64,000 nt of DNA from an uncultured Rhodobacterales bacterium (GCA_903845215.1 CAIMWI010000062.1:1-64000); one strand, 5' to 3'. Positions 37,545 to 48,357 are shown, counted from the first letter of the stretch. A program made the numbers and translations. Notes: generated by a model from the letters alone, not told the origin.

Positions 37545-37706
37545 TCACGTCATAAAGTCGCTCCAACGGATCCGTGCGGCACAGACGATCAAGGTTTCGC
37601 AATCGGCGTGATACCATCCGGCAAGATTAGCCCCATGCCACCTTGCGCGCGTTGCTGCGGCACGTTCGCCGCACTTTTCAACGCCCGTGTGCACCACCCG
37701 CATCAT
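37545..37706 (-). CDS. Possible small protein, unsupported by any family
   Basis: A 53-codon frame from ATG at 37706 (with a longer frame to 37802) reading toward the pcs stop. It contains two cysteines and several tryptophans near the end. No ribosome binding site or family resemblance is clear; it may be non-coding. Between pcs and hrpB nothing else was identified. Confidence 0.2.
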   Translation of the reverse strand: MMRVVHTGVEKCGERAAATRARWHGANLAGWYHADCETLIVCAARIRWSDFMT

Positions 37707-37828
37707 GGCGCGGGTTTGCGGCGTCAGGGTCCGGAGGGACGATAGCCCTAGAAAATGAGGATAGGCAGTCAGGGGCCTTTGAGGTTTGAGGCAAGACTGC
37801 AAAAGGCACAGGCTTTGTCATGCGGCCC

Positions 37829-40294
37829 TTATGTGCCACGCGGCTTGGCACGCAATGTGGGTTCGGCCTTCGTCGGGTCTTCTGGCCAAGGGTGGCGCGG
37901 GTATTGGCCGCGCATATCTTTGCGCACATCCGCATAAGATGAGCGCCAAAAGCCCGGGATATCCATCGTCACTTGCAAGGGCTTTTGCCCTGGCGAGAGC
38001 AGCGTCACCCGTAGTGGCAGGCGCTTTTGGCCCACCACGGGATGCATTGTGACGCCAAACATCTCTTGCACTCGCACCTCGATTGCGGGGGCTTCGCCAT
38101 CGTAGTCAATTGGCACGGCGCGCCCCAAGGGGGTTTCGAACGCGGCGGGGACAAGGCGGTCCAATTCGGCCTTCTGTTCCCACGACAGCAAGGATTTGAG
38201 CGGTTCAGTCAGATCCAGCGATTTCAGATCCGATTCTGTTTTCATCCGCGTCAGGAATGGCAACAGCCACCCGGCATCAGCCAGAAGGGCTGTATCGGTC
38301 ACCTCTGGCCAGCCTGACCCTTGGGCCAAGGCCATGCGGGCGCGCAAGCGGCGGGCGGACGGGGTCCAGGGCAGGCCAAGTGCGCACAAACCGTCAAAGG
38401 CGGCGCGGGCGATGGCTGCGGGCGGGGCGTCCCATGGGCGTTCTTCCAGCACAAGGGCGCCCAAGGTTTGCTGGCGACGGGCCAGAATACGTCCCTCGCG
38501 GCGCGACCAGTCGCAGGCCTCGCGCCAGTGCAATCGGGCGGCGTAAAGATGGCGCAGTTCGGCTTCGGTGAGGACGGCGGCTTGGCGGATCCGCGCCTCT
38601 CGCGGGTCGCCGTCAAGATCGGTGGCGACCAACAAGCGCGCGCCAGACAGGGGAGTGCCGGCCTCCATCACAGCGCCTTTGCCGCCAGAAAGCACCCAGC
38701 GCGGGGCATCGCCCTTGCGGCGCAGGCCGATGCGATCAGGGTAGGCTAAAGCTGCCATTTGCCCAAGGCTTAGGCCAGAGAGTTGGGGTTGTTCGGAGGC
38801 TTGCCCTGTTTGTGCAGCCAAAGCATGGGTCAGGCGTTTGGCTTCGGTGCGGATACGATCGAGGATGGGGCGATTGGCGGGCCAGGGGTGATCGGCCTCG
38901 TAGCCGCGCAGGTCGGTTATCGCTTTCAGGCGCAGCGCCAGATCAGGCGGCGCACCGCGCAAGGGATCACGTTCTTCCAGAAGGGCTGCAAGCGCGGCCG
39001 ACTCGGGGCCTGCCACCAACAGCATATGGGCCAGTCGGGGGTGCAGCGGCAGGGCAGCCAAGCGGCGGCCATGGGGGGTGATGCGGCCTTGATCCAAAGC
39101 GCCCAAGTCTTCCAGCAAAGCCCGCGCTTCGGCCAAAGGCGCGGGCGGCGGCGGCGTCAGAAAGGGCAGATCGGCCCCGCCCCAAAGGGCAAGTTCCAAG
39201 GCAAGGCCCGCAAGGTCAGCGGCTTCGATCTCGGCAGGGGGATGGGGGGCAAGGGCGCCCTCTTCTCCCTTAGACCAAAGCCTGTAGCAGATGCCTGAAG
39301 CGACACGCCCCGCACGGCCCCGGCGCTGTTCGGCCTCGGCTTTGGTCACGCGTTCGGTCACCAAACGCGACATGCCCGAGGAGGGATCAAACCGCGCCCG
39401 CCGCGCTTTGCCGCCGTCAACGACGATGCGGATATCGGGCAGGGTCAGCGACGTTTCGGCGATAGATGTCGCCAAAACCACGCGTCGGCCTGCGACCGGG
39501 CCAAGGGCTGCGCGCTGGGCGGAAAACTCCATCGCGCCAAAAAGCGGCAAAACGGTGCAGTCGGGCACGCGGCCTTCTAACGCAGCGGCAACCTTTCGGA
39601 TTTCGCCCTCGCCCGGAAGGAAGGCCAAAAGACCGCCGTCGGGAACCTCGGCCAAGGCGTCCAGAATTTGCGCAGCCATCACAGATTCGATGCGGGCGGT
39701 GGGGTCGTAAGCGTGGGGCAGCCAGCGGGTTTCAACCCCAAAGGCGCGGCCCGCCGACGTCACCAAAGGCGCATTCCCCATCAGGCGCGCAACGGGTTCG
39801 GCATCTAGGGTCGCCGACATGACGATCACCACCAGATCCTCGCGCAATGCGCCACGCAGTTCCAAGGTCAGCGCTAGGCCCAGATCGGCCTGAAGACTGC
39901 GCTCGTGGAATTCATCGAAAACCACCGCCCCAACTCCCGGCAGGTCGGGATCGGATTGGATCATGCGCGTCAAAATGCCTTCGGTCACCACCTCAATCCT
40001 AGTGGCGCGGCTTACCTTTGCCTCGCCCTTGATGCGGTAACCAACGGTCGCACCGACAACCTCTCCCAAAGTTTGCGCCATCCGCTCAGCAGCGGCGCGC
40101 GCCGCGAGGCGGCGGGGTTCAAGCATTAAGATGCGTCCCTGGATCAGGTTGCTTTCCAGCAAATCCAGCGGCACACGGGTGGTCTTGCCTGCACCCGGCG
40201 GAGCTTGCAAGACCACCATGCCGCGCGCCGCCACCGCAGCGCGGACTTGTGGCAACACGTCATCTATCGGCAAGGGGTCAGGCCATTGGGTCAT
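37829..40294 (-). CDS. hrpB: ATP-dependent RNA helicase HrpB
   Basis: An 821-residue DEAH-box helicase. Walker A is APPGAGKTT (about residues 35-43), DEFH replaces DEAH (VVFDEFHERS near residue 128), SAT follows near residue 160, and QRRGRAGR is near residue 322. The helicase-associated HA2 and C-terminal HrpB domains follow. Its substrate in bacteria is not known. It is divergent from the MeaB-like gene. Confidence 0.95.
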   Translation of the reverse strand: MTQWPDPLPIDDVLPQVRAAVAARGMVVLQAPPGAGKTTRVPLDLLESNLIQGRILMLEPRRLAARAAAERMAQTLGEVVGATVGYRIKGEAKVSRATRIEVVTEGILTRMIQSDPDLPGVGAVVFDEFHERSLQADLGLALTLELRGALREDLVVIVMSATLDAEPVARLMGNAPLVTSAGRAFGVETRWLPHAYDPTARIESVMAAQILDALAEVPDGGLLAFLPGEGEIRKVAAALEGRVPDCTVLPLFGAMEFSAQRAALGPVAGRRVVLATSIAETSLTLPDIRIVVDGGKARRARFDPSSGMSRLVTERVTKAEAEQRRGRAGRVASGICYRLWSKGEEGALAPHPPAEIEAADLAGLALELALWGGADLPFLTPPPPAPLAEARALLEDLGALDQGRITPHGRRLAALPLHPRLAHMLLVAGPESAALAALLEERDPLRGAPPDLALRLKAITDLRGYEADHPWPANRPILDRIRTEAKRLTHALAAQTGQASEQPQLSGLSLGQMAALAYPDRIGLRRKGDAPRWVLSGGKGAVMEAGTPLSGARLLVATDLDGDPREARIRQAAVLTEAELRHLYAARLHWREACDWSRREGRILARRQQTLGALVLEERPWDAPPAAIARAAFDGLCALGLPWTPSARRLRARMALAQGSGWPEVTDTALLADAGWLLPFLTRMKTESDLKSLDLTEPLKSLLSWEQKAELDRLVPAAFETPLGRAVPIDYDGEAPAIEVRVQEMFGVTMHPVVGQKRLPLRVTLLSPGQKPLQVTMDIPGFWRSSYADVRKDMRGQYPRHPWPEDPTKAEPTLRAKPRGT

Positions 40295-40350
40295 GGGCCC
40301 TTATCGCGGGGCGGGGCGGCGCACTCAACCCCCGGCGTTGCTGCGCCCCG

Positions 40351-40409
40351 CCGGAGGGTTTCACACCCTCCGGACCTCCCGCGGGATATTTGGGCACATA
40401 TGAAAGGGG
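40351..40409 (+). repeat. GC-rich hairpin plus GATATTTG tail, copy 3
   Basis: A perfect 8-bp stem CCGGAGGG/CCCTCCGG (40351-40373, seven-base loop), then CCTCCCGCGGGATATTTG and TGAAAGGGG. It lies between the divergent hrpB and meaB genes, so it cannot be the terminator of a flanking gene. Confidence 0.6.
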
Positions 40410-40540
40410 CAAGGGGCCTGTGATTTGGCCCAATCCTGCCGAAGAACGTTGCAGCGGCGAACTGGACGGTCGCGTTTGATATGAGGGCCACTGGCATTTC
40501 TTTGCAGTGTGGGGCAGTCTGCGGTTCTGGGAGAGACCCG

Positions 40541-41512
40541 ATGGATGTGCAGGATCTGACAAAGGCGGTCAAGGCGGGCGACAGGCGTGCCTTGGCGCGC
40601 GCCATTACGCTGGTCGAAAGCGGGCGGGCTGATCACCGTGCGCAGGCCTTGGCTTTGATTGCGGCCCTTGGCCAAGAGCGGCAAGCGCTGCGGATGGGCT
40701 TGTCAGGCACGCCGGGGGTGGGCAAGTCGTCATTCATTGAAACCTTCGGGCTGATGCTGACAGCGCAGGGCCTGCGGGTGGCCGTTTTGGCGGTGGATCC
40801 GTCGTCGGCGCGGACGGGCGGGTCGATTTTGGGTGACAAAACCCGGATGGAGCGGTTATCGCGGGATCCTTTGGCCTTTATCCGCCCCAGCCCCAGCCGC
40901 ACGGAATTGGGCGGCGTGGCGCGGCGTACCCGCGAAGCCGTGGCCCTATGCGAAGCCGCGGGCTTTGATGTCATCCTCATCGAAACGGTGGGGGTGGGCC
41001 AATCCGAAACCGTGGTCGCCCAGCTGAGCGACATCTTCGTGCTGCTGCTGGCCCCAGCGGGCGGCGATGAATTGCAAGGTGTGAAACGCGGCATCATGGA
41101 AATGGCCGACATCTTGCTGGTCAATAAGGCGGACGGCCCCTTGATCGCGACGGCCAACCGCACTTTGGCCGATTACGCCGGCGCTTTGCGCTTGTTGCGC
41201 CACCGGCCACAAGACCCAGAAGGCTTTCCAGCCGCGCTGACCGTTTCCGCCCTTGAAAACCGCGGGCTGGTCGAGGCTTGGGCCGCGATCCAGTCGCTGG
41301 CCGCTTGGCGGCGCGCACAGGGGCATTGGGCCAACACCCGCGCCGATCAGGCGCGACATTGGTTTGCCCAAGAGGTGCGGCAGGGCCTGCTTTTGGCCCT
41401 TGAGCGTGAGCCGGTCTTTGGGCTGATGCGGCTTTTGGGGGAAAAGGTGGCCTTGGGGCAACAAACACCAGATTCGGCGGCGGCAGAATTGCTGGCGCGC
41501 TTGGGCCGATGA
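40541..41512 (+). CDS. meaB: Methylmalonyl-CoA mutase-associated GTPase MeaB
   Basis: A 323-residue G3E-family GTPase that guards and reloads the cobalamin of methylmalonyl-CoA mutase. The P-loop is GTPGVGKSS (about residues 56-64), DPSS with SILGDKTRM follows (near 88-103), then ETVGVGQSE (near 150) and NKAD (near 198). The ATG at 40541 follows GGGAGAGA. The mutase itself is not in this window, so the pairing is by family knowledge. Confidence 0.92.
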   Translation: MDVQDLTKAVKAGDRRALARAITLVESGRADHRAQALALIAALGQERQALRMGLSGTPGVGKSSFIETFGLMLTAQGLRVAVLAVDPSSARTGGSILGDKTRMERLSRDPLAFIRPSPSRTELGGVARRTREAVALCEAAGFDVILIETVGVGQSETVVAQLSDIFVLLLAPAGGDELQGVKRGIMEMADILLVNKADGPLIATANRTLADYAGALRLLRHRPQDPEGFPAALTVSALENRGLVEAWAAIQSLAAWRRAQGHWANTRADQARHWFAQEVRQGLLLALEREPVFGLMRLLGEKVALGQQTPDSAAAELLARLGR

Positions 41513-41684
41513 TCTGCGCGATGCCGCGAGGTAAGCGGCGAATCCAAAGCTTTGAAGACAGGCTGCGATTTTATCGGGGGTGAATCGCTTGACGAGGGCG
41601 GCTTTAGACTTTAAACGCCAGAAATCGAATTCGGAGCATGCCGTTTTGGCCGCTCTCTGCCGTCTTGAACGAAGGAATACCACG

Positions 41685-41972
41685 ATGTCGCGCGTCTGCG
41701 AACTTTCGGGCAAGGGCCCGATGTCTGGCAACAAGATCAGCCATGCCAACAACAAGACCCGTCGGCGCTTTTTGCCGAACCTGAACCAGATCACCCTGAT
41801 CTCGGACAGCTTGGGCCGCAGCTTTCAACTGCGCATTTCGGCGGCCGCGCTGCGCTCGGTCGATCACCGTGGCGGATTGGATGCGTTTTTGCTGAAAGCC
41901 AAGGATGACGAACTGTCGTCGGACGCTTTGGCCATCAAGAAAGAAATCGTAAAGGCGCAGGCCGCCGCCTGA
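41685..41972 (+). CDS. rpmB: 50S ribosomal protein L28
   Basis: A 95-residue L28 starting [16 protein letters not shown] and containing [15 protein letters not shown], the family core. It binds 23S rRNA near the exit region of the large subunit. The gene stands alone, followed 20 bases after its stop by a strong rho-independent terminator. Confidence 0.97.
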   Translation: MSRVCELSGKGPMSGNKISHANNKTRRRFLPNLNQITLISDSLGRSFQLRISAAALRSVDHRGGLDAFLLKAKDDELSSDALAIKKEIVKAQAAA

Positions 41973-41991
41973 GCTTTTGACGTTACCTTGT

Positions 41992-42030
41992 AAAGACCCC
42001 GGGCCAAATGGCAGCGGGGTCTTTCTTGTT
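41992..42030 (+). terminator. Rho-independent terminator of rpmB
   Basis: AAAGACCCC (41992-42000) and GGGGTCTTT (42016-42024) form a perfect 9-bp stem around a 15-base loop, followed by CTTGTT. It ends the rpmB message before the copper genes. Confidence 0.85.
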
Positions 42031-42060
42031 ATGGCCGTGCCTTTGGGGTAAAGGCATGGC

Positions 42061-42405
42061 ATGCGCGTGATCCTGTCCCTTTTGCTGTCGCTTATCCTGG
42101 TGCTTGCCGCGCAAACCGAGGCGGTGGCGCGGTCGGAAATGTCGGGATCTTATGATCAGGTGATCTGCGGTGCGAATGGCGCAGAACAAATCACCTTGGA
42201 TGCTGCGGGCCACGCGGTTCATCGCCACCCCTGCACGCATTGTTTGGCGGCCAGTGTTGCCACAGCAGATACAAGCGCTGCGGGCGATGGGTTGTCTGCC
42301 CCCCTGACAAAGGGGCAACGCTTGTGGCCTGACCTTGCAGGGCAAGCGCGTTTTGCCAACCCACCCGCCCCCGTGGCGCGTGCGCCACCCTTTGTCCTTG
42401 TGTAA
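42061..42405 (+). CDS. Small exported protein with a HPCTHC motif, copper locus
   Basis: A 114-residue protein with an N-terminal signal peptide (hydrophobic LLLSLILVLAAQTEAVA) and a metal-ligand-like sequence HPCTHC near residue 56, plus a CGANGAEQITLDAAGHAV segment. The layout resembles the short DUF2946-type proteins found beside copper genes, but I cannot confirm the family. It lies 33 bases before the PCu(A)C gene and is probably co-transcribed with it. Confidence 0.7.
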   Translation: MRVILSLLLSLILVLAAQTEAVARSEMSGSYDQVICGANGAEQITLDAAGHAVHRHPCTHCLAASVATADTSAAGDGLSAPLTKGQRLWPDLAGQARFANPPAPVARAPPFVLV

Positions 42406-42438
42406 GCGAAATCCATTTTTCCCTTTGACGAGGATATC

Positions 42439-43296
42439 ATGAAACGAACCCTTATCGCCGCTTTCGCGGCCCTGCTTGCCGTTCCTGCCTTGGCCCATGA
42501 CGGCGTCCACATCATCGACCCCTTTGCGCGGGTCATCGGCCCCTCGGGCGCTGTTTACTTTCGCATCGGCAATGACGAGGCGACCGACGATACGCTGATT
42601 TCAGCCACAAGCCCGGATGCGGGCATGGTTATGCTGATGACATCTGGCGCCGGCAGCGATGGCGTGATGAAAATGGCGGATGCGCCGGAAGGCTTTGTCG
42701 TGCCCGCCAAGGGCGAGCGGGTCTTGGCCAGTGGCGGCGACCATGTGATGCTGATGTCGCTGACGCGCAGCCTGAAATCGGGCGACATGGTAACGCTTGT
42801 TCTGAACTTTGCGAAGGCGGGCGAGGTGCAGGTGTCTTTGCCCGTGGATAACGACCGCAAGACGCCGCCCGGCATGGGCCCCACCCCCAACGATTCTCAA
42901 TCTGGCCACGTTGCCGCAACCCCCTTGCAAAGTAAGCCTCTGAGCGCGGATCAAGTCGCCATAGTCGAGGTGATGAAAGCCATGTTCGACAAGCCCGAGG
43001 CCCCCCTGTCAGTGGACCCTGTGGTGGTGATGGGCGATGCAGCCCTTGCATCTTGGGCGCAGGGCGATATGGGCGGGCGGGCTTTGCTGGCGCGCAAGGA
43101 TGGCGTGTGGAGCATCACCCTGTGCGGCGGACCTGACCTGCGTGCGCCTGAGTTTTTAGCCGCCAATGGTGTGAAAGATGCTGAAATGCTCAGCCAGATG
43201 TTCAACACGGTCGAGGATGAGATGGGCGCCGACAAGGTTGCGTTTTCCTCAAAATTCCCGCAAGTCGTGATGATGTCCACGCCGCCTGCCAACTGA
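42439..43296 (+). CDS. PCu(A)C copper chaperone fused to a copper-uptake-associated domain
   Basis: A 285-residue exported protein. A signal peptide ends at ALA-HDG (residue 19/20). The PCu(A)C domain (about residues 20-135) has a canonical DGVMKM and GGDHVMLM, but the first ligand histidine of H(M)X10MX21HXM seems to be replaced by methionine (VMLM before TSGAGSDG). Residues about 165-285 resemble the stand-alone copper uptake system-associated protein (FDKPEAPLSVDPVVV, DMGGRALLARKDGVW). PCu(A)C chaperones deliver Cu(I) to cytochrome oxidase. The fusion is as seen; the identity of the second domain is from memory. Confidence 0.8.
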   Translation: MKRTLIAAFAALLAVPALAHDGVHIIDPFARVIGPSGAVYFRIGNDEATDDTLISATSPDAGMVMLMTSGAGSDGVMKMADAPEGFVVPAKGERVLASGGDHVMLMSLTRSLKSGDMVTLVLNFAKAGEVQVSLPVDNDRKTPPGMGPTPNDSQSGHVAATPLQSKPLSADQVAIVEVMKAMFDKPEAPLSVDPVVVMGDAALASWAQGDMGGRALLARKDGVWSITLCGGPDLRAPEFLAANGVKDAEMLSQMFNTVEDEMGADKVAFSSKFPQVVMMSTPPAN

Positions 43297-43332
43297 TCGT
43301 CGGTCAAGGGGGCATTTCTGCAAGGTGCAGCC

Positions 43333-43884
43333 ATGACCCCCTTTCACCTGATCCCCCAAGCTTTAAATGCGGCGGACTGCGATCGCTTGATCGCCTTGTG
43401 TCAAACGGCCCCCATGAAAGATGCAGGCTTGGTGCGCCAGACCACGGCCCACCAGATAAGACGCGCCGAACTGTCATGGCTGGACGATCTGCCCCAAGCC
43501 GCTTGGGTGATGGAGCGCATGATGCGCCTTGTCGCCCAAGCCAACCGCGAAGCCTTTGGCTTTGACTTGACCGAATTTGCCGAAAGCCCGCAAGTTGCCC
43601 GCTATGGGGCCGAACGGGAGGGCCACTTTGACTGGCATTCCGACATCGGCGCCGGGGTTTTGGCCGCCAAGCGCAAGTTGACCATCGTGGTGCAGCTCTC
43701 GGCGCCCGAGGATTACGAAAACGGCACGCTGGAAGTCTGGCCCGATAGCACCATCCGCCAAGCGCCGCGCGACCGGGGGGCTGCTATCTTATTTCCAAGC
43801 TTTGCACTGCACCGCGTTACGCCGGTGACAAAAGGCACGCGCTGGTCGCTGACGTTATGGTCACACGGGCCAGCGTTTCGTTAG
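43333..43884 (+). CDS. 2-oxoglutarate/Fe(II)-dependent oxygenase (prolyl hydroxylase-like)
   Basis: A 183-residue protein with the double-stranded beta-helix of 2OG-Fe(II) oxygenases. Iron ligands are H and D in HFDWHSD (about residues 98-104) and the second H in FALHRVTPV (near residue 159); the arginine after GTRW binds 2-oxoglutarate. The substrate is not known; similar proteins hydroxylate proline or small molecules. It follows the copper gene on the same strand. Confidence 0.9.
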   Translation: MTPFHLIPQALNAADCDRLIALCQTAPMKDAGLVRQTTAHQIRRAELSWLDDLPQAAWVMERMMRLVAQANREAFGFDLTEFAESPQVARYGAEREGHFDWHSDIGAGVLAAKRKLTIVVQLSAPEDYENGTLEVWPDSTIRQAPRDRGAAILFPSFALHRVTPVTKGTRWSLTLWSHGPAFR

Positions 43885-43892
43885 GGTGCCAT

Positions 43893-44207
43893 TCACCCGT
43901 TGCAAGACAATTGCGCCTGATCCCCGAAAGTGGTGTAGCGTTCCCAAAAGGCGTCATCGCGTTTGGTTTGCGACATGCGCAGCTTTTCGGCCTTATCGGG
44001 ATCTTTGAAAAAAGACGCCACGAGGCTTTGATCGCTGTTTTGCAAAGTGATATCGGCCACTTGCTGGATGCACGAACACAAAGCGCGGTTCGCCGCCTCG
44101 CGCGCCGATTTAAGGCACGCCCCTTCGATCGGGCCTGCCGTAGCAAAGCTTGCCATGCAAAAAACCGACGCGGCGGCCAAAGCTGCCTTTGCCATATACC
44201 TATTCAT
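43893..44207 (-). CDS. Small exported hypothetical protein
   Basis: A 104-residue protein with a signal peptide (MNRYMAKAALAAASVFCMASF) and four cysteines (ACLK, ALCSCIQQ and LSCNG) that could form two disulfides in the periplasm. The CIQQVADITLQNSDQ segment is, as I recall, typical of a small family in Rhodobacteraceae sometimes labelled arginine transporter, a label I do not trust. It is convergent with the oxygenase gene. Confidence 0.7.
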   Translation of the reverse strand: MNRYMAKAALAAASVFCMASFATAGPIEGACLKSAREAANRALCSCIQQVADITLQNSDQSLVASFFKDPDKAEKLRMSQTKRDDAFWERYTTFGDQAQLSCNG

Positions 44208-44394
44208 CTGCTGCCTCGTCGATCAGGCTCTGATAGCCCCGCCTTTTTATTGCCACATTTTTACCACGCCCCTGCATAGACTGCAATTGTGACAGCAGTT
44301 CATGCGCGCGGGCACGCAGGGCGGGGCTATGAACTTATTGCCACCGGTTTTCCCCCCCTTCCCCCCCTACCTGCAAACGGCTATATGCGGGCGC

Positions 44395-46194
<1,800 letters not shown>

Positions 46195-46244
46195 GTTGGA
46201 TCGTAGCACAAAAGACATTAGTCTAAATTAACTTGTGACCTTGG

Positions 46245-46838
46245 CTAAGAGCTGGACAACGAATCGAGAATAGAACTGAAGTCTTCCCATTTTGAGTCCA
46301 ACGCTAATTGAACAAAATGCTCGGGAATCGACGCCCACTCAGAAATTTCTCTTACCGTCATTTCGTTTGAAGAAATCTTAGTACGTGCGAGTGTCCGTGC
46401 GGCGCGCGGGAAGAGTAGGTTAACAGCTTGAAATTCTGCGAGTCTATCAACCGATGCCATTAAACTTTCCGGAGACTCTGCATCAATCTCCAATGGACCA
46501 ACAATTTTTTTGGCCAGTCCCTCAATCATCTCGGGGTTTACCGTTTTGACGATTTGGCGATCGAAAATATGCACCATTTCCTTCGCACAAATTGCACGCT
46601 GCCAATCTGGCGCCATCGAGCATGGATAAACAATCAAAGTCGTCCAAATTGGTTCACCATAAACTGAATAAGGTTGTCTCCATTGATGGATCACACCCCT
46701 CAAAATTGCCGTATCAAGGTCTTCCGCACAAAATATAATCCGATCTTGAATTCCAAGTTCTACGATGAAATCACGGATTTCTTCTATTTCAATCGGAAGT
46801 TCAGTTCGGTTCTCAAACTTCTGTAGAATTCGTTTCAA
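46245..46838 (-). CDS. Hypothetical protein resembling a degenerate ImmA/IrrE metallopeptidase
   Basis: A 197-residue protein. Residues about 66-92 (TTLIVYPCSMAPDWQRAICA) lead into KEMVHIFD where ImmA/IrrE proteins have HExxH; the first histidine is lysine, while Glu and the second His remain. A helical segment with AVNLLFPRAARTLARTKI then TVREISEWASIPEHFVQLAL resembles the C-terminal part of that family. The base composition is lower in GC than the neighbours, suggesting transfer. Homology is by motif only. Confidence 0.65.
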   Translation of the reverse strand: MKRILQKFENRTELPIEIEEIRDFIVELGIQDRIIFCAEDLDTAILRGVIHQWRQPYSVYGEPIWTTLIVYPCSMAPDWQRAICAKEMVHIFDRQIVKTVNPEMIEGLAKKIVGPLEIDAESPESLMASVDRLAEFQAVNLLFPRAARTLARTKISSNEMTVREISEWASIPEHFVQLALDSKWEDFSSILDSLSSS

Positions 46839-46905
46839 TGCACCGCCCCAAAGTAAATGGACCTAATTCTTCTTAAAAAAAATGTATATTTTCTTCACGG
46901 CCAGT

Positions 46906-47109
46906 TTAGGATCTAGGCGCGTATCTAACGCTCCTCGGAGGATTGTCGATCAGGCCACGATCTTCCGCAGCCTTCACCGCTACCGTCGCCGCATCGCATA
47001 GTTCTTCAGCGGTTACGCCACTACGCGTACCGAGAAAGAACTTGAAATTCTCCAGTTGTCTGCCCCCTGCAACCAGCAAAGAGTGCAGCGCTAGTGTCTG
47101 ATCATTCAT
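46906..47109 (-). CDS. Small protein of unknown function in an AT-rich islet
   Basis: A 67-residue protein from the ATG at 47109, with GGAGAC seven bases upstream. It is mostly helical, with DAATVAVKAAEDRGLIDNPP near the end and no transmembrane segment. It precedes the ImmA/IrrE-like gene on the same strand with 67 bases between them. Not recognised. Confidence 0.55.
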   Translation of the reverse strand: MNDQTLALHSLLVAGGRQLENFKFFLGTRSGVTAEELCDAATVAVKAAEDRGLIDNPPRSVRYAPRS

Positions 47110-47520
47110 TTTCGTCTCCATCTCCAAATTTATCCACATGCAGGCCTTGCTTGGCTAGGACATGCAAAAACCTTGCACGCGCTAGGGCAAAGTCGCTGTC
47201 AAGCCCAAATTTGTTCTTCTCATATCGCATACATGTTAACAACCACTTGACAAAAATAAATTTTACAAAAGCAAATCATTCGTCGGGGTCAAAGTGATTC
47301 AAGACAGTATATCGAGGGCACTTACTCCTTCCTTAGCCCTTCCCCAGCCCAGTCAGGCGCGCCCCGATTTTCTGACGGGGGTTTGCTGCACAACGCCCGT
47401 TGGCTTGCGGCTTCAAGCCTTCAGCCAAGGGGCCGGGTGTACTTCCACAGGAATGCCACCTTTTCGGCCCCAAGTGGCGCTGGATGAAGCGTTGGGTTAG
47501 GTTCAGGGCGTGGCGTTTGC
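47110..47520. other. Intergenic stretch between the islet and allE
   Basis: About 410 bases with no convincing gene. The left half (47110-47300) is AT-rich with several short A/T runs and TTGACA-like hexamers on both strands, the likely promoter of the two minus-strand islet genes. The right half is GC-rich and holds small hairpins such as GGCTTG/CAAGCC (47402-47419) downstream of allE, but no U-run. Short open frames here lack family resemblance. Confidence 0.5.
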
Positions 47521-48357
47521 CTACCGCCCAAAGGCCCCAACGCCCCGCAGCTTGGGGTGGCGGTTCATGTCTTTGTATAGCAGATACCGAAACGGGCCGG
47601 GGCCTGCGGCATAGCAGGCTTGCGGGCAAAAGGCGCGCAGCCACATGAAATCGCCGGCCTCGACCTCGACCCAATCAGAGTTCAGTTTGTAGACGGCTTT
47701 GCCTTCCAGCACGTAAAGCCCATGCTCCATCACATGGGTTTCTTCAAACGGGATCACGCCGCCGGGTTGGAAGGTGACGATATTGACCTGCATATCATGG
47801 CGCAGGTCGTCGTTTTCGACAAAGCAGGTGGTGGCCCAGCGGCCTTGGGTGTCGGGCATGGGGTTGGGGGGGATAAGCGCCTCGTTCGTCACGAAGGCGT
47901 CGGGCACCGCCCAGCCGGGGGCGGGTTCGTAGAGTTTGCGGATCCAGTGCAGGCGGGCGGGGGTTGGGCCTGTGGCGTGCAGCTGCCAGTCAAGGCCCGG
48001 GGGCAGGTAGGCGTAGCCGCCTGCGGTTAGGGTGTGGGTTTGGCCTTGGAACGTAAGGGTCAGGGTGCCGTCGGTGACAAACAGCACGCTTTGCACCCCC
48101 GCATCGGGTTCGGGGCTGTCTGATCCGCCGCCGGGGGCGATTTCCAAGATCAGTTGCGCAAAGGTTTCCGAAAAGCCGCTTAAAGGGCGGGCGATGATCC
48201 AGGCGCGGGTGTCGGCCCAGCCGGGCAGAACCGAGGTGACGATTTGCGTCATCACGCCGCGGGGGATGACGGCGTAAGCCTCTGTAAAGATGGCGCGTCC
48301 GGTGTGAAGGGCGGTTTGCGGCGGCAATCCGTCTTGGGGGGCGGCGTAGCGTGTCAT
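47521..48357 (-). CDS. allE: (S)-ureidoglycine aminohydrolase
   Basis: A 278-residue bicupin that converts (S)-ureidoglycine to (S)-ureidoglycolate and ammonia. The second cupin holds the metal site in FEETHVMEHGLYVLEGKAVY (residues about 202-221) and the C-terminal DFMWLRAFCPQACYAAG is diagnostic. It overlaps the upstream PuuE-UraD gene by 4 bases (ATGA), so they are translated together in urate breakdown. Confidence 0.95.
   Translation of the reverse strand: MTRYAAPQDGLPPQTALHTGRAIFTEAYAVIPRGVMTQIVTSVLPGWADTRAWIIARPLSGFSETFAQLILEIAPGGGSDSPEPDAGVQSVLFVTDGTLTLTFQGQTHTLTAGGYAYLPPGLDWQLHATGPTPARLHWIRKLYEPAPGWAVPDAFVTNEALIPPNPMPDTQGRWATTCFVENDDLRHDMQVNIVTFQPGGVIPFEETHVMEHGLYVLEGKAVYKLNSDWVEVEAGDFMWLRAFCPQACYAAGPGPFRYLLYKDMNRHPKLRGVGAFGR

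Noticed and set aside
47294..47500. A 68-codon plus-strand frame before allE
   Set aside because: No ribosome binding site, no family, and GC-biased composition; treated as intergenic.
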